From assembly GCA_023333565.1 (NCBI GenBank), contig JAJKFH010002711.1, positions 603,501-667,500 of the forward strand: 64,000 nt of DNA, in the 5' to 3' direction. Both the position numbers and the translations under genes were made by a program. Source of the DNA: Puffinus mauretanicus. Taxonomy: Eukaryota; Chordata; Aves; Procellariiformes; Procellariidae. Shown one piece after another: positions 13,305 to 26,000 of this stretch (position 1 is its first letter; each line of letters opens with the position of its first letter). The notes beneath the pieces were generated by a model. It had not been told where the DNA came from. It ran no database searches and was given only the letters and a program-made list of their open reading frames with translations.

Positions 13305-15424
13305 AAATGAAGCTAATCTTCAGCGAGTGAGTCTTTATTGTGACTAGTGTCTGATCATGTTTCTCTGTTACCTGAGCACCTTTGTTGCTACCGTTTATTT
13401 AGAAAGCAATTAAGAATCCATTTACATGATTAGGTGACTTGGCTGCCTATCCTGAACTCATTCACAATATGCTCGTTAATACGCCAAATTGACAAGGATG
13501 CCCACCCACTCTGTTACAGTCAAATACTGCTTTCTCGATGGGAGATGTTTTCTGAAATATTTCTTGATTGTAGCTGGCGTGTGATATATTCCAGTCCCCT
13601 TCAGTGCGAAGGTGAACAGCTTATTTTAAATGATTGTTGGTTGAAATCTTCTAACTATTGGAAATGGCTAGGATCAGCTTCCTAAATCCTCAGTTATCAC
13701 TCAAAATAACCAGTTTGACTTAGCACCAAATGGAATTGAAGCACTCACAAGTCACTTACTGGAGATGGGATTTATCTCATGCACCTGTAGATCTCTGTAG
13801 ACACCTTAGTTTTGTAGAGCTCCTTTTTTAGTGGTAGTGAGAAGTAGGAACTTATAGAGAGCAATTCAAGTGGTCTGTATCAGATCTCTACCTAAGAAAT
13901 GAGGGAAATGGCACTGTAGAAGTGCCTATTTTTTTTCTGTAAAGGAAGCTTGAATGACCACTTCAGACATTGCCAACACATTGTAGATGTCTACATAGGT
14001 GAGAGGCCTCCTTCCACAATTTTTTGCTGAAAGAAAGTTCCTCCCACTCTTTCCTGAGTGAATGAGTATTTACAATACCTTTCACAGCAGAGTGAAGCAG
14101 GTTAATTTGAACAACTGATTTTGGAAGCTGCTCTCACTTCACTAGCAGTTCGCTACCAGCTCTCCCCAGGTGACACCGGGAAATGGAAATTTTCAAAGTT
14201 ACTGAGTCTCTGAAACTGATTTCTCATCCGCTACCTTTACTCTTCATGCACTTGTCTTCAGTCTTAGCATGCTCCTGAATGTTATACTAGAGCACGCAAA
14301 AAATCTTAGTGCACCTCAGTATCATCCATAACTGTCGGGATACACACCTCCTAAGCCTTTTTTATTTGCAAGAAAACGTCTAGAACCAAATAAAGATGTT
14401 AGTGTCTATTCTCCTATATCACTACCCTCTCTTTTATTACTACAGCATGATTTCTACCTGTTAAATTAGACCTGAATAAAGGGTCAACCTCACTGTAAAA
14501 TAAATATGAGATAGGGGAATATGATTATTATAATAACTGAAATTTTTGAGTAATTTCTGTTTAAATTTCTGGTTCTGGCTCTGCATTTATTTCTAGACTT
14601 GTACTAAATATGGACAGACAGAATGTATTTTAAAATCACATGCAAGCAGCCAGTTCATTCCACCAATATAATACTATATTGGCAACTTGGGAATTCAAGG
14701 GAGCCTAGGGTAATGATCATTTAGCATTGTTTTTCTTTTAGAAATGCATCTCTTGATTCAATAAGGAAAACCAGACAAAATGTGATGAATCTCTAGGTTG
14801 TTTTTATTTGGCTTATTTATTTTTTTATGCAGCCTTCAAGTTGATTTATAGCATTACATTAAAATAACTTGGTGGTGGCAGTCTTTGTTGCAAAACAAAT
14901 GGATCAAATTAACCATCCTGTGTACTACAATTCTGGACAACAAAGTGCCAAACAGTACATGGGTGGGTTCAGCACTTTTAAAATGCTCTGTATATACCTT
15001 AATGCTTAGTCCAGCCATTGATTGATTAGACTACAGTTATCATGTAAAAGGATCAGCCCCATTACAAGGAAAAAGAAGAAAAAAACCAGCTATCAAGTAC
15101 TTGGACCTCTATTAATATCGCCTGAGAAACACTCAGTATAAATGAGAGCCTGAAATGAGGGACAAAGGTGAACTTTTTCAATACGAGTAATTAATTCTTG
15201 CTTTGCATAGGGTAATTGAGGGCAATCATAGAATATTGCATGTCATTTCATTACTGAGCCATCGGATGGACTTCCACTTGCATACCCTGGTAAATGTTTT
15301 AACCCATGAGTACCTTGGCTGCTGGACCCATGTTGAAGATAAAAGCCTCCTTAACCTTCCCGTCATTCCTATCTTCCTTTTAAATGTTGTCATTTCCCTT
15401 CCACTAACTATATTTTCTGTAGAC

Positions 15425-15453
15425 TAAACAAACAAACAAATAAACAAACAAAA
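15425..15453. repeat. (AAAC)n tetranucleotide repeat
   Basis: Seven AAAC-type units with one AAAT interruption. Confidence 0.85.
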
Positions 15454-16328
15454 TGCAGAATCCCATGCTTTCCTTTGCTTTAGAATGAAAAAGAGCAGGA
15501 ATAACTAAAATAAAAACACTCTGGAATGGCACTAAATATGATCTAACATTATAATGAAATTCCCTGCCTGGGATTTTCATGCTGTTGTGGTCACTGCTGT
15601 CATAACCCTTAGCTTCCTTTCCTATGCCTGTGCAAATCCTTCCCCAGCTGCCCAAAGGCAGGCTGTGAAGAAAGCCAAAGGTAGCTGCCAGTGTAACAGA
15701 AAATAACTAGAAAAATATTAGGTCTGTGATGGAAATCAACAACCAGGTTCCTCGTTTCTTCATGAATTCCATGAACCCTCCTACAACATAAAGTACAACT
15801 TCATTGACAGTTTAATCCGCTTGTTCTGCAAAATTTGACATACACTGTTTCACAGACCTTTCTGTGAGTGATTCACTTACTAGTGATACTTTCAAGGCCA
15901 CCATACGTTGTTTGACTGAGTACACATGTAAATTAGTAAGAGAGTTTAATCTTCTTTCTGCAGGATAATTTGTGGGGCATTGAAATATGCCTGCTTCCTC
16001 AGAATTTTGACACAAATCTTATGTTCAATGTGATGCGAGATAAGAATTCCTTTGGTTAATTCCTACAAATTATTTCAGTTATTGCAAGTGATATAAGTAC
16101 GGGTCTTCAAAATAGATCAATGTACACTGGTACCAGATTCACACACCTCCCTTTTAGGAGTTTAAATGAAGAGCATAACTTCTGTAGACTTTTGTCGTGG
16201 TTTAACCTGGCAGGCAGCCAAATACCACGCAGCCGCTCGCTCACTCCCCCCACCCCCTAACCCAGTGGGACGGGGAGAGAATTGGAAGGGTAAGAGTGAG
16301 AAAAACTCATGGGTTGAGATAAAGACAG

Positions 16329-16334
16329 TTTAAT
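16329..16334 (-). terminator. LTR polyadenylation signal ATTAAA
   Basis: The plus strand reads TTTAAT, which is ATTAAA on the minus strand, in the conserved block (C)TATTAAACTGTCTTTATCTC shared by all three LTRs. It would be the R-region polyadenylation signal. Confidence 0.65.
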
Positions 16335-16467
16335 AGAACAGGAAAGGGAAAATAATAATAATAATGATAGAATATACAAAATGAGTGATGCACAATGCAA
16401 TTGCTCACCACCCGTGCTGACCGATAACCAAGTAGCAATCGGTACTTCCTGGATCATGCCTACCGTT

Positions 16468-16488
16468 CATATACTGAGCATGACGTCA
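16468..16488 (-). promoter_or_regulatory. LTR promoter core: CRE palindrome and TATA-like box
   Basis: TGACGTCA (16481-16488) is a perfect cAMP-response-element palindrome. On the minus strand it is followed by CAGTATATGAA with a TATATGA box near 16468-16474. This is the usual U3 position, and the same arrangement occurs in the other two LTRs. Activity is not implied. Confidence 0.6.
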
Positions 16489-16700
16489 CATGGTATGGAA
16501 TACCCCGTTGGCCAGCTGGGCTAGCTGTCCTGGCTGTGTTCCCTCCTCCCAGTCTAGCTTGGTAGCAGAGGATAGTTGTCCTTGACAAGGTATTTAGCAA
16601 CAACTGAAAACATCAGTGTGTTATCAACATTCTTCTCATACTGAATCCAAAACACAGCACTAGGAAGAAATTTAACTCTATCCCAGCCGAAACCAGGACA

Positions 16701-19700
16701 ACTTCTTGTACAATATGGAGTTTTCTGCAATCTGTTGAAATCTAAGATCTGAATCTCTGGAATTGCATCTCTTTCTCCTCGTTGGCTTTGTGAGATTCTA
16801 GGGAAAATGTTTTCTGACTTAGATATTTTGGTCAGATGCCTAAATTACCTGGAATAAACGTAGGCTTCAGTGCATCAATGAAGAGGATAAGGATTCCTAT
16901 TAGTAAGGTCATATTTATTTTAGAAAGATTAAGTCAAGCACTTTGAAAAGTTTCCATACTGTTTGCAATATCTTGCAGTGCTGCTTTACATTACCACCAT
17001 GTTAGATAGCAAGTGGTGGTGGGATCAGAGCCTTATAGTCGATATCATACATAATAAACAGCAAATTGTGGACAAAGTATGCCCTTACTTACCTTTATAA
17101 CACAGGAATTTGTGTCACAATATTTTTAAATAAAGTGAGTAATATTCCAGCGCATGCTTGCTTTGTGCCAGACAGGCACAAGGCACAGCCTTGATCACCT
17201 GAGATGTGCACGGTTGTCAAAGCTGAGGGTAAATTCTCACCTAGGAAAGAATTAAAACTGCTGTACTCATGAGCATGCCATAATCACAAAACTATATTGT
17301 AAACTCTTATCACCCTCCTGCCACTAGCTGCTGACGGGGGGACCCTTCTGTTTCCGCAGCAACATACAACAGCCTTTGTACTAGGCAGCAGTCCTTCTCA
17401 CCAAGGCTGAGTGGTTGATGCCTTCACTTTGATCAAGAGTGAGCAAAAGAAAATTTAATCAAAAACGGTCACAAGATGTGGCCAACATGAGATTGATATT
17501 TTTGCATTTACTGCATCTTTGCTGAGAACGTATCACTTTTCCTGCTGAAAATGCATCTCTATTCTCGATGGGTTTGGATGGCTGCTTTGCATTCTGATTT
17601 CCTCTTGTATATACGGCTGCATCTTTACCTGCTGTTTGTGTGATATTTTGCATTGTGCTATATGGAATATAGCTAGTTTGACGCATACTAGTGAAACAGC
17701 AGGATACACGTACTAATACACTCAGCTTGGTATCTGATGACAAAAAAACCCAAACAAACAAACAATCAGAGCAACTCCAAACTAGTTTATTCCTGTATTC
17801 TTTTCACGTCCCACAGGGCAGTTTGCCAATCCAAAAACACCCAGAAAATGAGCTTATTGTTTTTAATATTATCAGCAGCACATTTGCTTGATCTTCAGTT
17901 AAACTGGTGTCTTTTTTTTTTCATAGGAAGTTACAGGGGTTTTTGTTTTGTTATGATTTGGCTTTATGTAAATAACTTCATTATTCAAATGAAACTGAAT
18001 AATTAAATAAATATATTTCAGCAAATTTCCCAAGGGGTAATTCTTTTTGCAAAACGATTAACATATCTTACAGTTTGATGATTTCAGTAGTAAGAAAGGG
18101 AAGTGAATTAGTTTCATTTTCACCACAAATCTTCTATTTGCTTAAAAAATCCTCACAGTTTTGAAGATGTCAGGGAAGATTAACCCACTATTAAAAGAGT
18201 CATTTATCACAATTAACAGAGAGGAACACTTTCTTGCTATAACTGACTCACTATTTTTTTTCATGTACTAAAGGCTGTTTAGGCCTCATTAAACGTTCCA
18301 AACTGTTTGTCTGATGTTTCCAAATATAAGGCATTATCCAAAATGGTATTTTACTGGGCAAAAATCCTGGATTCTCCCCTACAATTTTTATTAGCCTTCA
18401 TTTCCATCAGATGAACTTCCATGTGCTCCAACTGTACACCCTCGTATACTACCAATAGACCTTTTTTCAGCCATAATAATGCCATTGATTTCAATAGAAA
18501 CTGTGTTTTTTAAAAAAGAAAACTGAATTTAACACTATATGTTTTCCCAGGCAAAGAAAACATTACTATTTCTAAAATATGACCATAACGTGCCTTTATT
18601 TTGTCAAATGGCATTATGTACTTCCTTAGTTATGATGACCAAAAAGGGCTTTTGTTTGAATGGATAACAAAGCAAAACATGCCTTGATCTCTCAGCCCTT
18701 GAGACTGTGAGGCCTTGTAAATCCAGAATACATGCAGTAACAAGGGACTAGTACATTATGTTGCTGGGACAGACGCTTGTTTATTTATTTACTTTTAAAG
18801 TGAATTTAAATCCATCATCTATGAAAGACAGAGGAAACAAAGTAAGACTGTTCCTGAGCAGGGGTAAGATTATTTGATTCAAGTGAGTTTTATACCACGG
18901 GGCTTCTTCTGATGGGGGGGGTTGTCTACAAGGAGAATGCAAGCAACTTCCAAAGCATCATCATATCTGGTATGCCTCTCTTTTGTAAATTACACAAGAA
19001 ATCGATACTTAAAGTAAGGCTGTCGAAACTGCCTAGTACTAACATATGAGTGACTCTAAATTAATCACAGATTATCGATTATCCTATCACTAGAACAGCA
19101 TCGGTGGGGAATAACCAACTAGTTCTGTTTGTTGTCAGTTCTGAGAAATGAAAAACTGGAAAACACACCTACCAAATGGACCTTGAATATAAATCCTTTC
19201 TGAGGACCCGCACATTATTCTCAGCCTGACAAGCCCACCTTGGCTGAAGGATTTATATAGTGTCTGCTTTCAGTGGAGGCAATGGACCATAATTACCTGG
19301 ATTGAGTGTTGCTCTAAAATAGCACAACAGGAGGATAACATTTATGAATCACAATTAGTATGAACCTTTCCACACAGGTGGATCATGGAGCTGCTGTTCA
19401 TCAGTGCCCCAAAATAAAGTTACAAAATGATCCACAGGCCCTCTCCCCAGTCTGAGAGAAATAAGAATAAATTAATGCAATTTTAGTTGCAACCCATCTG
19501 TAAACTACAGCATTAATTGAATGGCGGTGTTAATCATATGCTACTGTTGACAGTTATTTTAAAACTTGTTTAGGAGAAAAGGGACAGTGCCTATTACAAA
19601 ACATTTATTTCCCTGATACCAATGCAGCTTCTCAGATATATGGATGGATATGTATATGTGTATGCATATATTTATGCATGCAGATATGTATGTATAAGCA

Positions 19701-22700
19701 CCATTTAGTAATTTAGAAATTGCAATTCAGTCATTATAACTGGAACTAAGAGTCTCTCCAAGGGTCTTGTACAGTTCTTTGAGATCATATGGGAGAAACA
19801 TATCAGATATCTTTTTCTAGTTTCTTTGCATAGGAAGCAGTGACAAAAATAGCCCGGGAGGAAATATTTTGTGCCCCTCAGGAATGGCCAGTGGAAAAGT
19901 GGTACTGGCAGCAACTCAATCCCTCATTTGCCAGAGGCTGGGTGTCTCTCTCAGATAATAAATAATAAGTAATGACATTACTGCAAAGATTGCATATACT
20001 TAGTCATCCGTGAGAGTCAAAAGAGCTATTATCTGTCCCTGACTCCACACAAATGATCTAAATAAAAGCTTTACCTCCTCCTTTTTGTTCTCTGTAAGTA
20101 ATAATTTCGTATGTAGAGGTGTCACAGGAAAGAGGTGATTTTCAGGAAACTTCAGGGAAAAAGAGGATTAGAAATTGTAGGACAGGGCACAGCTGAACTT
20201 TAGTAAACAGATGCGCAAATAGTCTAATAAACTGACCGCATAACTTCTGTCAGTTAACTTATCCTAAAATAATCTTCAAAAAGAAAAGAAAAATAATCAA
20301 GTTCTTGCTCATGAGGTTTGTGTCCACAACGCTTAGGGCTATCAGAGAGAGCTAGTTAGAGAGGTCCAAAACATATCAAAAGTCTGACCTAAAAAATAAA
20401 TGGTGTCGATGAACAGGAGTTGAATACTCAAGCTGATTTCCTGGGTCTCTTTTATTTAGCAACATTTTTATCTTTGATCATGAGGGCTATGTCTAACAGC
20501 ATTTATCAACAGTATGCAGCAGTATGGAACAGAAATATTAAATAATATTTCCCATTTATATAAAGTTGATATTTCCGCCCCCCCCCAAAAAAAGCAACCC
20601 CAAACTGTATTTTAGTCCAAATTTGATCAGAAAAATAGCATTAGTATTAGTCATGGACAAAAAGATATGTAAGAGAAACTTAAGTTATTTTTAAATAAAT
20701 TAGCTCTGTTCATTCTTTTCATTAAACAGTATTGCTTTGTATTTGCATGGAGAAAAAAATAATCGATTCAATGTAATACGAATTAAGAAATTTTAATTTC
20801 ATTTGAAAAATGTTTTCTTTTTCACTTAATTTTTTTGAAGTCGAAAGAAGGAGAGGACCCATTTTTACAACAAAAAGAACATGAAACTGTTTGAACCTCT
20901 TTGGCACTTAACACTGTTAATTACACAGAAAGTCTTCAGTGTCGTGTTTTAAAGGGCTGAAGCTCTCAAAAATAAGAATCATATCTCCCAAAGCAACTTG
21001 CAATGCTCTAGGACTGGGTCCTGCCATTACCTTTCTGAAGCAGTGCAGCTTAGAGAACCATAAAGTACTCTGAAGGTAGCGATAGTAGCTTTAGGTCTCA
21101 GTATTAACAGTTGTTCCTTATCATCCCTATATTGCACTAATAAGTCACCATTTGGGTTAGCCTGAGCCATCTTCCACAGTGACTTAAATTAATACAGCTG
21201 GTTTGCACTGAAACAGAGTGGGAGGACTCCCACAAGCTGTTATTGAGCCTCAGCTGCGGGGGCTGTAATGATTACCTGGAGAAGCAGCAATAAACAGCTG
21301 TGAAAAGTAAATTCAAACTGTTCTAGCTAGATCTTGTTTGTCTCTGCACTAACTTAATCAGCATCATCCTAAGCACAGATGAGTTCTTAGGATTTCATTC
21401 GTCCAAAGACTGAGGAGGCTGGCCTGACCTTTCTTAGCTTATAAAGCAAATGAAATCCCAGTCTATTGCTTCAGAGAAAAAATAGCAAAAGATTAGTTTT
21501 ATGATGGAGATTTAATAGTTTTGACATGGCTATAGGGCATATCTCATTTCTAACTTTTATCTTCCAGCACGTTCTTTTCTTTACCTTAATAGTATGCAGC
21601 TATAAAACACAAATTTTTGTTATTTAAAGTAAAGGGAGATGTAAAGCTGCAATAGCAACAAGTTGCTGGAAGTCTGTGGAGAAGATTTTGGAAAGAAATG
21701 CAAATTCTTTAATGTCCTGTGCATGAAATGCAAATTCATACCCTAGAGAAATCCCAAACCCCAAAGTTTCAAAACCTTATTTGTTAAATGCACAGAGAAA
21801 CAATAAACCTCAGCAGGGATGAAGGAGCAAGTTGTGAAACTTTAACAAGATCTCCAAGGAAGCTTAGACAAACAGGTAAAGAAATGGTGTTGCTAAAACT
21901 TAAAAAAAATAGCTGAGGTTAAGTTTCACTTTCATGAACTTCATCTGAACCCTGGATAACCTGGCCAAATTCTGAGTTCTCAACAAAACATCTTTTCTTA
22001 GTTGAAGGACAGTCTTAAAATATCTAACATTTTTTAGAAGCTCTATTAATCAGAACTTAGAAAAGTAGAACAGAAAAGATGCTATAAATTGAAATAACTG
22101 TATTCTGTATACCACTGTATTTTCTTTTATCATTATGACTTTAGTTGATTTTTTTACAATTATCTGTTGTTATCTGCTATCTTACGATTATCTATTACTT
22201 TATGAAGACTGTAAGACTTTCATATAGAAAATACATTAATCCACTATGCAACTACCCCTATACGTGTTCCATACTTGCCTAGTTGAAAGAGTTAATCCAG
22301 AAGGTTTAAGCATTTTATCATTCTACCAAAAATAATTTTTAATTGTTTAAAATTAAAAAAAAATTAAATGTGTAAGTGTCTAAGGTCTGAGAATCAAACC
22401 TTTCCTCCTTTCTCCCCCCGCTCCCTAATCCAAACCTATCAGTGCCTGCTAATTTGTTAGCATTAGTACAGCTAGCAAGATCATGAAATTTGAATGAGGG
22501 AAACAAGAGACAAAAATATCTATTCCTTGTAATAGTATTTTACATGCACTTAAGCTGTTGGAGCTACTTGCCTGGCAAAATAAAGATTAATGCATTCAGA
22601 ACCAAATTTACAAAAAAGTAAAAATCACGTTGTACTATTTCTGTATGATGCACTAAATATTTCGTGACTGGAGCTTGGCAAACAATATTTTTGTGCTTTG

Positions 22701-23026
22701 CTTGGCAAATCATGGGAAAAAATGAAAAATCAATTTGGACCGAATATTTTATTAATTTTTAATCAAGTGGGGGAAAAAAAGATATTTCATGTTGAAAGCA
22801 AGATCCCATTTGGAAAAAACCTCCAACTTTTCAGTTAATAAAAATAAAAGAATTTTTAAATAAAAAATAATCTGGAACAGAAAATTGAAAACAATTCAAA
22901 ATGAAAATCCACAGTTTAGGACCAGCCCCAGCTTCTAAGTCAAACTTAATGGTGTGTCATCTACAACAAAGAGAACTAAATCAATTCCTTTTCTGCCATG
23001 TATGCTTAAGCTGAATAATTTCTTTC
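16701..23026. other. Unique non-coding sequence with possible regulatory blocks
   Basis: No gene or recognisable transposon is seen. It holds an (AAAC)n scrap at 17750-17764, an alternating TATG/TGCA tract at 19630-19695, and blocks dense in TAATTA/TTAAT and CAGCTG motifs (about 19.25-19.56 and 21.16-21.34 kb). Two ATGCAAAT octamers lie at 21698 and 21728, and three TTATCT sites at 22160-22193. These resemble conserved enhancer DNA but are unproven. Confidence 0.45.
19630..19695. repeat. Low-complexity ATG/TA-rich tract
   Basis: Short units of the type TGGATGGATATGTATATG and TATGCATGCAGATATGTATG give an imperfect alternating purine-pyrimidine tract. Confidence 0.6.
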
Positions 23027-23049
23027 TTTTTTTTTTTTTTTTTTTTTTT
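23027..23049. repeat. Poly-T run (23 T)
   Basis: A perfect 23-base T run is preceded by TCTTTC. Read on the minus strand it is an A23 tail; see the findings for the weak retrocopy hypothesis involving 23050-23712. Confidence 0.9.
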
Positions 23050-26000
23050 AATTATGCTTGTCCTGAAATTCTGTGTATGGAAAATCCTCTTTATTCAGAC
23101 AGGAGAGTTGGTTTAGAAAACATTTAACTAAATTTATGTCCAAATTCCCACAGTCACAAGGAGGACTTCTGGATGCATTCAACCTCTAGAAGTGAGGAAG
23201 GTGGTTAACGCTTCCCTGACTTGACCTCCTGAATTTTTCCATTCATTTAAATCTATATGGAAGTCCCGCTGGACTTATGAAGAATTAAACAGAATTTTAA
23301 CATAAGATGGTCAGTACACTGTGCCCTGATCCACTCAAGCTCTGATTTCCAAAATCCCCCTAAGACTTTCAGACAGTGCAAAAGATCTGCCACTCGCCAT
23401 GAGCACACTTGAAGGGGTAGGTAGCCTCATCCTTGGGATACAGCAATAGCTAAAGGTTAAAAAAACCCCACCTTTTCTCTTCTTCTTAGTCACCTCTGGC
23501 TGCTTACAGCTCGTGAGGAGCTGTAACAGGGGCCCCAACCAGTAATTCCCACACCCACATATGGCTTTCCCCCACCTAAGACTGAAACATGGGGAGCACA
23601 AGAACCAACACCCGAGAGACTTTTCCTCCTGCTCTTGCTTTTTATGAAGAATTGCTGAATCAATATTGCTTACTGCACTGTCAAAATGTGTATCCTCAAG
23701 CACATTAGGCATTCTCAGAATACTGGATTTCTTGATTTATATATCATTTAAAAGGCTTGAAATGATGAAATTTAAATGCAGAGAGAAGGAACGGCAAGAA
23801 AATACATTACTGGAGCTGTAACAGGTTTTGTATATTTTTCTTTAAAAATCATTTTACAGGGAACCTATTTTTAGGTAACCATCTTATTAATTTTAAGGCA
23901 GGAAAATGATGTTTCTCCTTTCAGTATTAGATATTTGCCTTCTGAACAGAGCACATAATATTTTCCTCCATATGGTAGATCTTAATCAATCAAATGTTTT
24001 AGATTGTTATTTAGAAAACACTTTGATCAGCTACTCTGTAATGAAAGCAAAGGAACGCACTATTTTCTTTCCCTGCATGGTCTTACATTCATGACTGCAG
24101 AGGACCTCTACCCTTTCTCATCCTGCCTCTCCCCGTGTCGATTTTTTGGTGACTCAGAACAATTCTAGCTGATCTCTGTAAGCTCCAACTACCCAGTCAA
24201 TATCCTGAGTGGGTGAAAGACTAATTATTCTCACTGAGATCAACTATGTCAGGATAGCAAAGGCCAATTACAGACAAAAGCTATCACGGAGCGGTCACTT
24301 CCAACCTCCTGCCAACACCAATCCCAAATGCAAAGGAAAACAGTTTCCTGCTGAACTGAAAAGGCACTAGTTTAAGTACATCTTATGTAGCCAGGACGCT
24401 GGTGTCACTTTTATTCATTTTCCATAGCTGAAGTATAGGCTTTGCCGAGCTGCGTGACTCATCTTGCAAGCAGCAGCAGGCACGTACAGTGCCCAAAGCA
24501 GTGGTAATGCTAGGTGGGAGGGCAACAGGCGGCACATCAAACGTGCTTCTGGTACGCGAGGGGAACAGAGGTTGTCGAGTAATTGTGATTTCAAAAAACT
24601 CTTTTGCACGCTGCTTGTTGACAGCTGTTATTATGACATCTAATCTATAGTCATTATTCGGGGAAGCAGCTCAGCCAGGATTCTGCAGTCACTGATAAAC
24701 CCACTCAGGGGATTACCTCGAGCTGTAGTTCCCCGAAATTCAAGTTCTCTTTCATTTGGTTGCATGAGAGCAGAGTAAAAATCTTGATCAGTGAGTAGCA
24801 GCAAAAATGCCCCAAAATGTTGAGAAAGGAAAGAAGAGAAATAAAGTTGAGGGCATAGTATGTGCCAGCAATCCTCAGTTGAGGAGTGATTGCTGAAGAC
24901 TAGCAGGGTAGTGCCTAGTGATCCTTACTAAATGGACTAATTTAGTACTAACTAAATTACGACTAACAGTGTTGAATCGCATTGAGTTTAATTCTTTGCT
25001 ATCTCAGGTGTCATACAGTCTTATCTCCACACGAGTTAACTTTTCTGCTTCAGTCCTACTGCCATCACTGCTTTGATGACTGGAGGACATGCGATGTCCA
25101 GCCTTCAACATGCTCTGAATTATACCCACGTTTCCTGTTGGCTCTGGCTGGCTCATGTCCATTTTTGTTTCCCCATTCACAGATGCTCCATTTGATGAGG
25201 TTACTGGATTTCGATTTTATTTATATTTATTTCGATCTTGTTTATTGAAGAACTTCTACCTTGGATAAAATTATTAAGGATAAATTCAGTAGGCAGGGGA
25301 TTTACTTGGGACATTGCTGACACTGATTCATCAATTTATACATAATTAGGCACACGAAGTGGAACAGCTCCAGCAGGAAAACTTGAAAAAGACTAATCCA
25401 GAATAATGAATAACCTGTTCATGATGGCATTCTCTTCTCATGCCGGAGACCACGACTCTACACATTAAATCCAGTTTCTTTCTCACTGCTGGTTTTGACC
25501 AGGAACTCCATTAGGGAGCTGAGAAGGCTTTGCCAGCAAAAGCCTTCTTATACTGGCACAAACCAATAATGAGCTTCTGTTTCAATTAATTGGATGTTCC
25601 AGTTAAAAATAAAACGAACAAAACATTGTCAGGAAGTTCTAATATGCAAAAAACAATTCCTGGACCAATTCCATCTCTAACATTAAGTTACAAGTTAATG
25701 TATTATAGTTTGCTGAATTGATTTGAGCATTAATTCACAAACTTCAGGAGTAGGTTTGACAGGTACATTGCTCAGTCATGCTGTAACATTACCCCAATAA
25801 CTCTGTCACTGCAAGCACGTATCTAGCCAGTAATTGTCACGATCCTTGATGGGATTGGGAATAACCTATCTTTCTATTCTGGGTCCTGAGAAGAGAGAGA
25901 AAATAATCTAAAATTCCTTTTTGAAGCTGATTGGTTCTTTTTTGCAACATCAAGACTTGGAATAAAAAACCTACTCGATTAAGGATTCTTCAGCAGTGCA

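Larger units (their letters stand above)
12237..16192. other. Non-coding AT-rich stretch
   Basis: No gene is supported. It contains a (TA)7 tract at 13291-13304, an (AAAC)n tract at 15425-15453, and a TGATTGATTAG motif at about 15019-15029 inside a block (14.85-15.06 kb) that looks like a possible conserved non-coding element. Confidence 0.5.
16193..16700 (-). mobile_element. Solo LTR of an avian endogenous retrovirus, subtype 1
   Basis: This 508-bp element reads on the minus strand from TGTCCTGGTTTCGG (right end) to AAACCACGACA (left end), giving canonical TG...CA termini. No gag, pol or env flanks it, so it is a solo LTR left by LTR-LTR recombination. Flanks ACTTT (16188-16192) and ACTTC (16701-16705) look like a 5-bp target-site duplication with one mutation. 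On the minus strand it carries TGACGTCA, a TATATGA-type box and an ATTAAA polyadenylation signal. Its middle part contains an AAT/ATT trinucleotide tract and a segment unlike the other two LTRs. Five-base duplications suggest an ERVL-type integrase, but this is an inference. Confidence 0.93.

Noticed and set aside
16257..16457. 66-codon minus-strand open frame inside the 16.2 kb LTR
   Set aside because: It falls in the R/U5 part of a solo LTR, where no retroviral protein is encoded.
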